A DNA stretch of 64,000 nt, taken from Prevotella sp. (GTDB lineage: Bacteria > Bacteroidota > Bacteroidia > Bacteroidales > Bacteroidaceae). Made by a program: the position numbers and the translations under genes. A model generated the notes under the pieces. The model saw only the letters and a program-made list of their open reading frames with translations, was not told the DNA's origin and ran no database searches. Each line of letters opens with the position of its first letter. The stretch's first letter is position 1. Location: the NCBI GenBank assembly GCA_017538105.1, contig JAFYJN010000085.1:124001-188000 (forward strand), in the 5' to 3' direction. Positions 1 to 11,975 of the stretch are shown here, one piece after another.

Positions 1-1
1 C

Positions 2-112
2 GATGCCGAGCGTGTGGAAGAGATAGCGCAGATGCTCAGTGGCAACAACGTGAGTGCCGCAGCCTTGGAAAATGCCAGGGAACTTATGAAGATTAAAAGA
101 TTAGAAAATTAA
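2..112 (+). CDS. recN: DNA repair protein RecN, C-terminal end (partial)
   Basis: The last 36 codons of a gene entering from the left edge, ending at TAA 110-112. The frame contains ERVEEIAQMLSG followed by AALENARELM, which is the characteristic end of RecN, the SMC-like ATPase of double-strand-break repair. In RecN this segment follows the Walker B lobe. The last residues (KIKRLEN) run into the AT-rich repeat downstream, so the terminus may have been extended by that repeat. Everything catalytic lies outside the window; the call rests on this short tail alone. Confidence 0.75.
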   Translation, partial: DAERVEEIAQMLSGNNVSAAALENARELMKIKRLEN

Positions 113-290
113 AAGATTAAAAGATTAGAAGATTAAAAGATTAAGGGGGAAAAAGGGGTGAAAGGTAAGAGATGAGAGGCAAGAGGTAAAAGGGTAAAAA
201 GGTAAAGGGGTGAGGGGTGAGGAGTGAGAGGAAGGAGCAGGGGGCAAGAGGAAAAAGCTAGTCATTAAGGGCAAGAGGTGAGAGAATAGA
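91..290 (+). repeat. Purine-rich low-complexity spacer
   Basis: This spacer consists of imperfect copies of gattaaaa/agattag followed by gaggtgagaggtaagag-type units. It overlaps the last codons of recN and ends just before the next start codon. The same two word types recur near 1977-2015, 52855-52890 and 53955-54090, and as the complement near 32226, 33313 and 42985. No gene is visible in it; the minus-strand open frame across it is only low-complexity serine/leucine/proline. Confidence 0.8.
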
Positions 291-315
291 ATTAAGTAAA
301 TTTTGGAAAAAAAGA

Positions 316-1977
316 ATGAAAAAGATAACAACTGTTTTGGCAATGTTCTTTGTGAGCCTTGCCATCCAAGCACAACCTGCCGCCGTGAAGACGGCCGGCA
401 AATCTGTGTTCACCCTTACCACCTTCAAGGCTGACGGTAGCATCTTGGGCACGTCACGAGGCGTGTTCGTCGACAACGACGGCACCGCCGTGAGTGCTTG
501 GTCACCCTTCGCGAATGCCGATCATGCCGTGGTAGTCGATGCCAGCGGCAAGCGGATGGACGTGGATTATATCTATGGTGCCAACGACTTGCACAACATG
601 GTGAAATTCCATGTGACGGGCAAGACCACAGGTTGCAAACTCGCCACCAGTGGCGTGTCGGCGGGCAGCAAGGTGTGGTTGCTCGACTTTGCCAAGGGCA
701 AGAGCAACGCTTTGGAAGCCACCGTATCGAAACAGGAGACTTTCGGCAACAAATATGCCTATTACGTCATCTCGATGACTGCTCCCGAAAACACAGAGAG
801 TTGTCCGTTCGTAAATGCCAATGGTCAGGTGATCGGTCTGATGCAGCCCTCGAAGACTACCAGCGATGTACATGCCACCGACGCGCGCTTTGCCGCCGAC
901 TTCACAGCTACGGGACTTTCCGCCAACGAGCCACTGCTACGGAGCACCAGTATCCCCGTCGCGTTGCCTGCCGACAAGGACCAGGCATTGCTGTCGATGA
1001 TGCTCATCGCCCAGCAGGGCGACAAGGCGAAGTACAGCCGTACCATCGACCTCTTCACCAACCAGTTTCCTACAGCTCCCGACGGTTATAATGCCCGCGC
1101 CCAGCAGTTGGTGAACGAAGGGAAATTTGCCGAAGCCGCACGTCTCATGGAAACGGCCATCGGCAAATGCACGCCCAAAGATGAAGTACACTATGACTAT
1201 GCGCGGTTGATTTATCAGAAGGTGATCTTCAGCAATGACAGCTTGTTCACAGCGTGGACCCTCGACAAGGCCATGAGTGAAGCCAAGGCAGCGTACGATA
1301 TCAACCCCCTGCCGCTGTACAAACATCTTCAGGCACAGATTACTTACAGCCAAGGCGACTTTCAGGGAGCCCACGACCAGTTCATGGCACTCACCACCAC
1401 CGATTTCCGCAACCCCGAGCTGTTTTTGGAAGCCTCACAGTGCAAACAACAGCTACAGGCTCCACAAGAAGAACGTCTGGCATTGTTAGACAGTGCCGTA
1501 GCCGCCTGCCGTACACCTCTCACCGTCGAGGCCGCACCCTATTTCCTGGCGCGTGCAGCTGCCCTTGACGAAGCAGGGGAGTATCGTCGCGCCGTCATCG
1601 ACTACAACCAGTACGACTCATTGATGCTGGGTAATTTGAGTGCTGAATTCTATTACCAGCGCGAGCAATGCGAGGTGAAAGCTCGTATGTTCAAACAAGC
1701 CCTTGACGATATTGCCCGTACCATCCTCCTCACACCAGGCGACCCCTTGCTCTTGGCAGAGATGTGTTCACTGGAGATACGCGTCAACAAACTTGACGAT
1801 GCTCTCAAGACCGCCGATGCCATCATCAGGATTGACCCCGAATATGATGAGGGTTACTTGTTGAAAGGACTGGCACAAGTTCAGAAGGGGCAGAAGAAAG
1901 AAGGATTGGAGAACCTGCGTAAGGCACAAGCCATGGGCAACGAACAAGCCGCCACACTGATTGAGAAGTATAAATGA
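316..1977 (+). CDS. Secreted protein: degenerate trypsin-like domain plus TPR repeats
   Basis: 553 aa with a signal peptide (MKKITTVLAMFFVSLAIQAQ). Residues about 25-210 read like a trypsin/DegP-type beta-barrel (GTSRGVFVDNDGTAVSAW, DLHNMVKF, then NANGQVIGL). The catalytic triad is not preserved: no His is found where TAAHV would be, and the GNSGGP serine motif is replaced by TESCPF, putting Glu at the Ser position. Residues about 215-550 are TPR-like helices (for example KLDDALKTADAIIRIDPEYDEGYLLKGLAQVQKG). It is probably a periplasmic or surface scaffold, not an active protease. It stands alone between recN and the convergent LytTR gene. Substrate and partner are unknown. Confidence 0.75.
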   Translation: MKKITTVLAMFFVSLAIQAQPAAVKTAGKSVFTLTTFKADGSILGTSRGVFVDNDGTAVSAWSPFANADHAVVVDASGKRMDVDYIYGANDLHNMVKFHVTGKTTGCKLATSGVSAGSKVWLLDFAKGKSNALEATVSKQETFGNKYAYYVISMTAPENTESCPFVNANGQVIGLMQPSKTTSDVHATDARFAADFTATGLSANEPLLRSTSIPVALPADKDQALLSMMLIAQQGDKAKYSRTIDLFTNQFPTAPDGYNARAQQLVNEGKFAEAARLMETAIGKCTPKDEVHYDYARLIYQKVIFSNDSLFTAWTLDKAMSEAKAAYDINPLPLYKHLQAQITYSQGDFQGAHDQFMALTTTDFRNPELFLEASQCKQQLQAPQEERLALLDSAVAACRTPLTVEAAPYFLARAAALDEAGEYRRAVIDYNQYDSLMLGNLSAEFYYQREQCEVKARMFKQALDDIARTILLTPGDPLLLAEMCSLEIRVNKLDDALKTADAIIRIDPEYDEGYLLKGLAQVQKGQKKEGLENLRKAQAMGNEQAATLIEKYK

Positions 1978-2016
1978 GGGGTGAGGGGTGAGAAGTGAGT
2001 GACGAGTGACGAGTAA
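1977..2016 (+). repeat. gaggtgag-type low-complexity repeat
   Basis: Directly after the stop codon come tandem words of the type ggggtgag and gtgacgagtgacgag. They fill the space before the convergent LytTR gene. No stem with a T-run is visible here, so I do not call a terminator. Confidence 0.6.
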
Positions 2017-2021
2017 TCTTA

Positions 2022-2972
2022 TTATACCCCTTTGATGGCTTTTTTGACGTGCGCCATATTACTTCGTGAGACGGGGATAATGTCGCGGCTATGTTTCATG
2101 ACCAACTGCATAGCTCCCGACTTATAGGCAATTCGCTCTACCTGTCCCAGGTTGACCAAAAAGGCACGATGGCAACGGACGATAATCGTATAATCACGTA
2201 ATTCATCCTCCATTTGTTTGGAAGTGGCACGGAGCATATCGCTACGTACCATTCCTTCGCATAGTCTGCATACCTTCACATAGTTTCCCACGGCCTCGAC
2301 ATATAACAAGTCAGATATCTTGAGCGCTACGGTCTCGCTGGTAGTACCCGTAAGGACCACTTCCCCTCCAAGGTTCTGGGAGCTATGGTTGGCAATTGCA
2401 TTCTCCGTTTGTTCCGCATCGGATTGACGCGTCGGGGATTCCATTTTTCCCTCATTGGCAGAGGAGGATTGGATTTGGGCCTGTTGAAGTTTTTGCAACT
2501 GTCCGTTCAACATCTTTGTCTCCTCCAATTCGGCCGCCAAAAACTTGCTTCGGAACTTAAACCGCCAATACAGCCCAATGGCGAAGGAGCAGAAGCCGAT
2601 GATAACGAGAGTCTCGAAAAAGTTTCCCCATGATAGTTGGTTGCCATCCACCCTATCGTTCAACACGAAATGACGGTATATACAGATGAACAACGCGACG
2701 AGAGGCGTATTGATAAGTTGGAACCAAAGATTTCGACGGATGATATAGCTCACGCCATGCTCGTCTGACCTCGGCATCCTTACTATATAATTCAGGATGG
2801 CATCCGTCACCATGCATGCCATGATACCCAACACCCACAATGCCAACAGATGAACGAACACCTGCCATTGCCATGCATCAAGCCCGAAAGGTTTGAACAC
2901 GGCCAACGCCACCACCACAAAGGTGACACTAATTATACGTATGGTTATCGTTTCTTTCTGTTGCTTATCCAT
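2022..2972 (-). CDS. Membrane-anchored LytTR-family transcriptional regulator
   Basis: 316 aa. The first ~155 residues hold four hydrophobic segments (IISVTFVVVALAVF, VFVHLLALWVLGIMACMV, LINTPLVALFICIY, FFETLVIIGFCSFAIGLYW). A coiled, Gln/Ser-rich linker follows at about 155-200. The C-terminal ~100 residues form a LytTR DNA-binding domain (ISDLLYVEAVGNYVKV, then VRCHRAFLVNLGQVERI and IIPVSRSNM). This is a Bacteroidetes type in which a membrane sensor-like module is joined straight to LytTR without a receiver domain. It lies 31 nt downstream of the beta-galactosidase on the same strand and may be co-transcribed with it. The signal sensed is unknown. Confidence 0.88.
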   Translation of the reverse strand: MDKQQKETITIRIISVTFVVVALAVFKPFGLDAWQWQVFVHLLALWVLGIMACMVTDAILNYIVRMPRSDEHGVSYIIRRNLWFQLINTPLVALFICIYRHFVLNDRVDGNQLSWGNFFETLVIIGFCSFAIGLYWRFKFRSKFLAAELEETKMLNGQLQKLQQAQIQSSSANEGKMESPTRQSDAEQTENAIANHSSQNLGGEVVLTGTTSETVALKISDLLYVEAVGNYVKVCRLCEGMVRSDMLRATSKQMEDELRDYTIIVRCHRAFLVNLGQVERIAYKSGAMQLVMKHSRDIIPVSRSNMAHVKKAIKGV

Positions 2973-3003
2973 TTCTTTGATAAAGGTAAAACAATTCTAT
3001 AGT

Positions 3004-6054
<3,051 letters not shown>

Positions 6055-6121
6055 TTATTATCCACAATGGTAGGGATATGTTCCAAAGACCTAACAAGGC
6101 ATGGACCCAAGCGCCATCACA

Positions 6122-7483
6122 TCATCCTTTTGTTCTCAGTGTCTCAACGATGCGCCCCATCTGATTGGGGATTCGTATTTGTTGCGGACATTTCGACAGA
6201 CATTCCTCACAGTCTTGGCAAGCCCTCGCCCATGTTTTCTCATCGGGCAACGCCGCCTTATAACCATCGATGAACTGCTGCTTACGTGCGGCATATTCGG
6301 GCGACTGGCTGTCGGGCAGCGGTAGGACATGTTCGTTGATGGCCTCGTTGTAGTAAGCGAAATTGCCCGGTATGTTTACACCATACGGACAAGGCATGCA
6401 ATAGGCGCATGTGGTGCAAGGGATGGTGGGGAATCCCGCCATCACATCAGCCAAATTCGCCAGGAGGTCATTTTCGCTTTCCGTGCACGGGTCGAGCGGT
6501 GAGAACGTCTCCACATTGTCAATCAGATGCTCCATGCGGTTCATGCCACTCAGCGCAGTGAGGATGTTGGTGTGCGATCCAACCCAGCGGAACGCCCAGC
6601 GTGCCGCACTGTCGTTGGGACGAAGTGCTGTCAGTTGCTCCTCTTGTTCACGCTGCAACTTGGCCAAGGCACCACCGCGCAGCGGTTCCATCACCACACA
6701 CTGGATATCAAGTTTCTGGCACTTATTATATAAGTATTCCGCGTCGGCGTCCCTTTTCCAACCATCTCCGAGAGAGGCGTGTCGCCAATCGAGATAATTC
6801 ATCTGTATCTGTACGAAGTCCCATTGATAATCATCGTTATGGTCCAGCAACCAATCGAATACCCTCACATCGCCATGGTAGGAGAATCCCAAATGCTCGA
6901 TACGGCCCGCCTTGCGCTCCTCCAACAGGAAATCGAGCAGTCCATTGTCGATGAACCGTCCGTTCAGGGTATCCAGTCCGCCATTGCCAATGCTGTGGAG
7001 GAGATAATAATCAATATGGTCCACCTTCAGTCGTTGGAATGACTGGTAGTACATCTTTTTCGACTCTTCCAACGCCCATGTTCGTTGGTTTTGATTGGAC
7101 ATCTTCGTGGCAACATAGTATTTCTCCCGAGGATGTCGTGACAAGGCATTGCCCATCAACACCTCCGACTTGCCCCGCATATACATGGGAGCCGTATCGA
7201 AATAGTTCACGCCATGCTCGATGGCGTAATCCACTAATTGGTTCACTTCATCTTGGTTATCAGGCAAACGCATCATGCCGAAACCCAACAATGAGATTTG
7301 TTCTTCCGTTCCATGTTGCACACGGTAAGTCATACGGTTCTCCACCACCTTCAGCTTCCCGTCACGAGCGAATGCATTGAACGGATCCAGAGCCACCAAC
7401 GCCATTGCCGAACCGGCACCGATACCCAAACGCCGCAGGAATTCCCTACGACTCATATTGTTCTTGTTTCTTTTGTCCTTCAT
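6122..7483 (-). CDS. Tat-exported aldo/keto reductase with C-terminal 4Fe-4S domain
   Basis: 453 aa from ATG 7481-7483; the frame extends 14 codons upstream but those residues look non-coding. The N-terminus carries a twin-arginine signal (SRREFLRRLGIGAGSAMALVAL). Residues ~45-330 form an aldo/keto reductase barrel with NYFDTAPMY (Asp and Tyr), VATKM (Lys) and YYLLHS (His). The C-terminal ~90 residues have two Cys clusters, CTTCAYCMPCPYG and CQDCEECLSKCP, suited to 4Fe-4S centres. Bacteroidetes have many such ferredoxin-like fusions of unknown substrate. It is the first gene of a possible three-gene minus-strand unit with the GH2 enzyme and the LytTR regulator. Confidence 0.88.
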   Translation of the reverse strand: MKDKRNKNNMSRREFLRRLGIGAGSAMALVALDPFNAFARDGKLKVVENRMTYRVQHGTEEQISLLGFGMMRLPDNQDEVNQLVDYAIEHGVNYFDTAPMYMRGKSEVLMGNALSRHPREKYYVATKMSNQNQRTWALEESKKMYYQSFQRLKVDHIDYYLLHSIGNGGLDTLNGRFIDNGLLDFLLEERKAGRIEHLGFSYHGDVRVFDWLLDHNDDYQWDFVQIQMNYLDWRHASLGDGWKRDADAEYLYNKCQKLDIQCVVMEPLRGGALAKLQREQEEQLTALRPNDSAARWAFRWVGSHTNILTALSGMNRMEHLIDNVETFSPLDPCTESENDLLANLADVMAGFPTIPCTTCAYCMPCPYGVNIPGNFAYYNEAINEHVLPLPDSQSPEYAARKQQFIDGYKAALPDEKTWARACQDCEECLSKCPQQIRIPNQMGRIVETLRTKG

Positions 7484-7698
7484 GATGCTTGAATAATAAT
7501 GGAAAAATACAATAGAGTGCCACAAATATACAATTTATTGCCTTACCATCCAAATATTTACGGTAAAAACAGTAATTATCGGAAATGCGTGGGAACGGAT
7601 GTTTTTTTTTTCACAGAAATGGGCAGGGTGATTTTTACAGAAATGGCTAAAAAAGCAAAGAGAAAATGCCAAAAAGGGGATTATTCAGATATATTGTG

Positions 7699-7707
7699 TA
7701 TATTTGC
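7699..7707 (+). promoter_or_regulatory. Bacteroidetes -7 box (TATATTTGC)
   Basis: TATATTTGC matches the TAnnTTTG consensus and lies 54 nt before the chosen start of the esterase. This supports ATG 7762 over the upstream in-frame ATG 7666. No clear TTTG -33 box is seen. Confidence 0.6.
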
Positions 7708-7761
7708 AGAAACGAAGTAATTGATTGGAACTTGAACAGGAACGATATACAAACCAATAAA

Positions 7762-8937
7762 ATGATGAGAACAAAGAAAATGATGTTGGCCATAACGATT
7801 ACGGCCATATTCTGCACAAACGTTTCGGCCCAAGGATTCTCCAGGGAGACATTCCCCGAGGGGTCGTACTCCCCAGTAACGAACGTGAACCACGGTTCCT
7901 ATCCACGCGTGTTGTCAGACAACAGCGTGATGTTCCGCGTGAATGCCCCCCAGGCGCAAATCGTACAGATTGACTTGTGCGGCACCAAATATGACATGAC
8001 GAAAATGGACGGTGGCGCATGGACGGTGACCACCCAGCCCCAAGTGCCGGGATTCCATTATTATTCGCTGGTTATCGACGGTGTGTCGGTGGCCGACCCC
8101 GCCAGCCAGACGTTCTATGGATGCAGTCGCTGGTCGAGTGCCATCGAGATTACAGAAAAGGGCATGGACGATTTTGAGGTGAAGGATGTGCCCCACGGCG
8201 AGGTGCGTACCGTCTATTACCACTCCAATGTGGACGAATCGTGGCGCCCCTTGATGGTCTACACCCCTGCAGGTTATAACGAAAGCGACATTGACTATCC
8301 CGTTGTCTATATCCAGCACGGCGGCGGCGAAGACCATCGTGGATGGATGGATCAGGGCCGCACCGCCCAGATTATGGACAACCTGATTGCCGCAGGCAAG
8401 GCTAAGCCAATGATTGTGGTAAGCGCCAACAGCAACGTTCGTTCACGCAACGGTGGTCATGGCGGAGGATACAGTTGGCAGAGCATGCAGTCTTTCCGCC
8501 GTGAGCTGTTGGAGAATGTGATTCCTTTTGTGGAGAAGACATACCGAGTCATCAAAGACCGCATGAGCCGTGCCATGTGCGGTCTTTCGATGGGTGGTGG
8601 CCAGTCGTTCTACATTGGTCTGCGCGACCCTGAGGTGTTCGCCAATGTGGGAGTGTTCTCCACGGGTATGTTCGGCGGCATCCAAGGAGCGTCAAACTTT
8701 GACCTGGAGAAAGAAGTGCCAGGAATCTTGACACAAACACAACAATTCAACAAACAGTTTGACGTGTTCTTCGTTAGTTGTGGCGAACAAGACCCGCGCA
8801 TCGAGTATACCCGCGCCATCGTGAAACAGATGCGCGACAGTGGTGTGGCGGTGCGTTTCAACTCCTATCCTGGCGACCACGAGTGGCAGGTGTGGCGCAA
8901 ATCGTTGTACGAATTTGCCCAGCACCTGTTCAAATAA
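7762..8937 (+). CDS. Secreted CE1-type carbohydrate esterase (feruloyl/acetyl esterase-like)
   Basis: 391 aa from ATG 7762; the 32 codons upstream contain the promoter and are excluded. There is a signal peptide (MMLAITITAIFCTNVSAQ). Residues ~25-135 look like a CBM48/immunoglobulin-like domain (VMFRVNAPQAQIVQIDL, GFHYYSLVIDG), then an esterase-D-like alpha/beta-hydrolase (PVVYIQHGGGEDHRGW). The nucleophile Ser is in CGLSMGGGQ, the Asp probably in CGEQDPRIEYT and the His in PGDHEWQVW. This arrangement is typical of polysaccharide-utilising Bacteroidetes, where it removes ferulate or acetate from xylan-like glycans. It ends one base before the convergent neighbour. Substrate is inferred from the family only. 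Confidence 0.87.
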   Translation: MMRTKKMMLAITITAIFCTNVSAQGFSRETFPEGSYSPVTNVNHGSYPRVLSDNSVMFRVNAPQAQIVQIDLCGTKYDMTKMDGGAWTVTTQPQVPGFHYYSLVIDGVSVADPASQTFYGCSRWSSAIEITEKGMDDFEVKDVPHGEVRTVYYHSNVDESWRPLMVYTPAGYNESDIDYPVVYIQHGGGEDHRGWMDQGRTAQIMDNLIAAGKAKPMIVVSANSNVRSRNGGHGGGYSWQSMQSFRRELLENVIPFVEKTYRVIKDRMSRAMCGLSMGGGQSFYIGLRDPEVFANVGVFSTGMFGGIQGASNFDLEKEVPGILTQTQQFNKQFDVFFVSCGEQDPRIEYTRAIVKQMRDSGVAVRFNSYPGDHEWQVWRKSLYEFAQHLFK

Positions 8938-9876
8938 TCACTTAACCACGAACTTCTTCCCGTCCTGGATATAGATTCCCCTTGTCGGTTCAGTAACGCG
9001 CTGACCTCTGATGTCATAGATAGCGCCATCGCTATTTGACCCATCTGTCTTGACAACAGTTATTCCTGTAGTGTCATTCATGTCGAAGTTTTGCGTTCCG
9101 CCAGGATTGAAGATAGAACCATCGGCTTTGATGGCCTTGCCACCATAATCCTGGATGGTCAGCGTGCCATCCAAGAGATAGACGTTTCCTGTATCTTCAT
9201 CTTCATGGTCGACAATTTCACCTGTCGAGGTTTCGCCCTCCAATTCACACTGGATGCCATCGTCGCCCACGTTGCTGATGGTGACGTTGCCGCTCTCCAT
9301 GAGGAAATACTGTTTGCAATGAATACCATCCTTAACGGCGCCCGTGATGTTGAGTGTCAGGTTTTTGATTTCCACATACTCATCACTGGAGATGGCATGC
9401 TTCGAGTTGCCTACAACGGTCAGTTCTCCTTTGCCCTTGAACTCAAGATGGCCCGTACAGTGGATGCAGCCTTTGTAGTCGGCGTTCTTTCCATCGGTGA
9501 GCGAATTTGTCGTGTTCTTCTTGGCACTGACAGTGATGCGTTTGCCGTTCTGGAGGTTCAATGCAGGTCCTGAAGGGTTGGTCAGCGTCAGCCCAGTCAA
9601 GTCGATTTCACACTTGTAGTCGCCAACCAGGAGGAACTCTCCATCGTCCGATGAGCCACTAAGGTTGTAGAAAATCTCCACCGAATTTGTTAAAGATGTG
9701 ATGGAGACATGAGAAGACGTGCCGGAATTGACCGTTATGTATTCGGCAATTTCGTCATCAACTACAACGGAAGCGCTATTACCACTATACACCACAGTTA
9801 CTGTGGGCACGTCGGAGGCTGCTTGCATGACCACTACTACCATCAAAAAAATAAGAAGTAAAAATTTTCTTTTCAT
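8938..9876 (-). CDS. Secreted carbohydrate-binding beta-helix-like protein
   Basis: 312 aa from ATG 9874-9876 (MKRKFLLLIFLMVVVVMQA signal peptide); 35 upstream in-frame codons overlap the promoter. The body has repeated strand-turn units (VGDYKCEIDLTGLTLTNPSG, CTGHLEFKGKGELTVVG, DEYVEIKNLTLNITG, SGNVTISNVGDDGIQ). These resemble the Cthe_2159 family, parallel beta-helix proteins that bind acidic plant polysaccharide. The C-terminus (IYDIRGQRVTEPTRGIYIQDGKK) is the tail common in secreted Prevotella proteins. It may take part in glycan capture at the surface. The family assignment is from motif memory and moderately sure. Confidence 0.75.
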   Translation of the reverse strand: MKRKFLLLIFLMVVVVMQAASDVPTVTVVYSGNSASVVVDDEIAEYITVNSGTSSHVSITSLTNSVEIFYNLSGSSDDGEFLLVGDYKCEIDLTGLTLTNPSGPALNLQNGKRITVSAKKNTTNSLTDGKNADYKGCIHCTGHLEFKGKGELTVVGNSKHAISSDEYVEIKNLTLNITGAVKDGIHCKQYFLMESGNVTISNVGDDGIQCELEGETSTGEIVDHEDEDTGNVYLLDGTLTIQDYGGKAIKADGSIFNPGGTQNFDMNDTTGITVVKTDGSNSDGAIYDIRGQRVTEPTRGIYIQDGKKFVVK

Positions 9877-9907
9877 ACAGTTTAAGTTTATATTGCACAA
9901 TTTCGCT

Positions 9908-9940
9908 GCAAAGTTACGATTATGCGAAAGAAAAAGCAAA
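9908..9940 (-). promoter_or_regulatory. Promoter, TTTG-N20-TAACTTTGC
   Basis: On the minus strand TTTG (9940-9937), 20 nt, TAACTTTG (9916-9909) fits the Bacteroidetes consensus exactly. It lies 31 nt from the start of the carbohydrate-binding protein gene and fixes that start. Confidence 0.75.
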
Positions 9941-10103
9941 TATTTTTCGTTTTTTTCCGAAAGGGGCAAACAGATTAGCAATCAATTATCTTCTTGACCT
10001 TTCATGACATAGCCTTTACACTATATCTCAGCCTAACGTATATTAGATTTCAGAAAATCAATAAAGTCTGACATACTTGCCTTAATTTCGTTGGCGCATC
10101 AAC

Positions 10104-10151
10104 AATATAGCAGGTGGAGGGATACACACGAGTCTCTCCACCTGTTATATT
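10104..10151. terminator. Long hairpin between divergent genes
   Basis: A 16-bp stem (AATATAGCAGGTGGAG pairing with CTCCACCTGTTATATT, one G-T pair) around a 16-nt loop. It sits in the 390-nt gap between the divergent beta-helix and AbiEi genes. It lacks a clean T-run, so it could be a terminator relic or a regulatory hairpin. Confidence 0.5.
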
Positions 10152-10168
10152 ATACCCTGTAAGTTGTT

Positions 10169-10237
10169 AAAGTTATTAAAATTCGAACAGAAAACAAAGA
10201 AAAACTTTGATAACTGTACGGAATTTGATAACTTTGC
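10169..10237 (+). promoter_or_regulatory. AbiE promoter and putative AbiEi operator
   Basis: TTTG (10206-10209), 19 nt, TAACTTTG (10229-10236) is a consensus promoter 30 nt before the AbiEi start. Two arms frame it as an inverted pair: AAAGTTATTAAAATTC at 10169-10184, and GAATTTGATAACTTTG at 10221-10236. The word TTTGATAACT is also a direct repeat at 10206 and 10224. AbiEi antitoxins are known to repress their own promoter by binding inverted repeats, so these are the natural operator candidates. Confidence 0.6.
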
Positions 10238-10266
10238 ATAGTAGAACTGCGCATAATACAAGTAAC

Positions 10267-10896
10267 ATGAAGGGCAATCCATTGATAAAGTTTGGGAATA
10301 TTCCAGTACAAACAGGTACCATTGCTGCCTGTCTTGATAACTTGTCGTCACCCAACGAGAAAATCAGGGCATTGGAGAAGGACGGGCAACTCATCCGTCT
10401 GAAGCGCGGTCTTTATGTGGTAAACAGTGAGGTAAGCGGAAAGCCTGTAAACGCCTGTTTGTGCGCCAACCATATTTATGGCCCTTCATACGTTTCGCAA
10501 CATTGGGCACTTCGTTGGTACGGTCTGATACCTGAGCAAGTCTTTACGATGACCTCAGTTACCACCAAGCATACTCGAACGTTCGAGAATTCTCTTGGTC
10601 GTTTCACTTACGAACAGGTAAAGCCAGAGTATTTCGCTATCGGCATTAACAGTGTAGAGGAAAACGGCATTTCTTTCCTGATGGCCAGTCGGGAGAAGGC
10701 GCTTTGCGATTTCATACTCCACGATACCTACCTACCACATCAGTCTGTCAAGGGTTTATGGCAGTATCTAGAAGATGATATCCGTTTCGACGTGGATGAA
10801 CTGGCGACGTTTGATGTCAGAATCATTGAGGCCTGCGCCAAGTTGGGGCGGAAGGAGAATATATTGAATAATCTTATCAAGATTCTGAAGAGATGA
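10267..10896 (+). CDS. AbiEi-type antitoxin (type IV toxin-antitoxin)
   Basis: 209 aa from ATG 10267; the 20 earlier in-frame codons cover the promoter. The N-terminus has a winged-helix-like AbiEi domain (IRALEKDGQLIRLKRGLYVV), then the conserved GPSYVSQHWALRWYGLIPEQ and ASREKALCDFILHD motifs of the AbiEi_4 family. The protein is expected to bind its own promoter and to neutralise the toxin encoded next. The stop overlaps the toxin start by 4 nt (ATGA), so the two are translationally coupled. Such pairs act in phage abortive infection and in stabilising mobile DNA. Confidence 0.85.
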   Translation: MKGNPLIKFGNIPVQTGTIAACLDNLSSPNEKIRALEKDGQLIRLKRGLYVVNSEVSGKPVNACLCANHIYGPSYVSQHWALRWYGLIPEQVFTMTSVTTKHTRTFENSLGRFTYEQVKPEYFAIGINSVEENGISFLMASREKALCDFILHDTYLPHQSVKGLWQYLEDDIRFDVDELATFDVRIIEACAKLGRKENILNNLIKILKR

Positions 10897-11717
10897 CAAT
10901 TTATGACCAGATGGTAATTGCGTATGCAGAGCAACGCGGAACGGCCACACCAAACGTTGAACAAGAAGTGATGCAGCGTATAGCCCTTGCAGGACTACAT
11001 CGTGGTGGTTTCTTCCAGCATGCTGCCTTTTATGGTGGCACATGCCTGAGGCTGTTTCACAATCTGCCCAGATATTCTGAGGATATGGACTTTTCGTTGA
11101 TAGAAAAGCGTGATGACATTCACATCGAGAACTATTTTCCTGCTATTATTGAGGAGTTTCGCCTGGCAGGGCATGAGGTAAGCATCGTCAAGAAGGAAAA
11201 GAAAACGTTTGGGCGTGTGGAATCGGCTTTCCTGAAGGAGAATACAGAGGCATATGATATCAGCTTCCGAACAAAAAAGGCGGTAAAGGTGAAGATAGAA
11301 TTAGATACAGACCCTCCTTTAGCCTTTGAAACGGAACAATTAGTATTGCAACAACCCTATTCGTTTATGACGCGGTGCTTTACCCTACCCAATCTCTATG
11401 CCGGCAAGATGCATGCATTAGTCTATCGGGCTTGGCAACGCAGGGTGAAGGGACGTGACTGGTACGATTTTGAGTGGTACGTACGCTGGAATACACCCCT
11501 CGACTTCACACATCTACAGGAGCGCATCCGTGAGTTTAATGGGGAGAAAGTCAGCAAGGAGTCATTTTTAAGTCAGCTTCGCGAAAAACTGGCCACCACA
11601 GATATCGCGCGAGTGAAGGAGGACGTGATTGGCTTTGTAGACAATCCTCACGAACTTGACATTTGGTCGAACGACTATTTCCTGCAACTGGTAGACAGGA
11701 TTGTATTTAAAGAATAG
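10893..11717 (+). CDS. AbiEii-type nucleotidyltransferase toxin
   Basis: 274 aa. The nucleotidyltransferase signature is complete: FYGGTCLRLF (GG-T/S), PRYSEDMDFSL (D-x-D), then VKIELDTDPP for the third acidic residue, and KMHALVYRAWQRRVKGRDWYDFEWY, the conserved Lys and KGRDxYD helix of AbiEii/AbiGii. Related toxins such as MenT modify tRNA ends or other acceptors; the target here is not visible. It overlaps the antitoxin by 4 nt and ends with TAG. All expected active-site motifs are present, so it is probably functional. Confidence 0.88.
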   Translation: MTIYDQMVIAYAEQRGTATPNVEQEVMQRIALAGLHRGGFFQHAAFYGGTCLRLFHNLPRYSEDMDFSLIEKRDDIHIENYFPAIIEEFRLAGHEVSIVKKEKKTFGRVESAFLKENTEAYDISFRTKKAVKVKIELDTDPPLAFETEQLVLQQPYSFMTRCFTLPNLYAGKMHALVYRAWQRRVKGRDWYDFEWYVRWNTPLDFTHLQERIREFNGEKVSKESFLSQLREKLATTDIARVKEDVIGFVDNPHELDIWSNDYFLQLVDRIVFKE

Positions 11718-11975
11718 GTGGACGGATCAGTCATGCAGTAGAAACCGCACCAATAGAAATCGACTTCCTAAAATTCTTGCATTTGTTGGTCATCGTAATC
11801 ATTTGGCATTGCAGTATGACTTATTGATTGAGGTCGCGCACGGTAAAAAATAGGGATTTCCCTTTGCAATAGTAGGGATTATCCTTTAGTTAAAATAAGT
11901 ATAATTTGTTTCTTTGTAGATAGTTTTTGTATGTTTGTTTTAACCTCCGTTAACAATCAATAAATCCGGATAACG

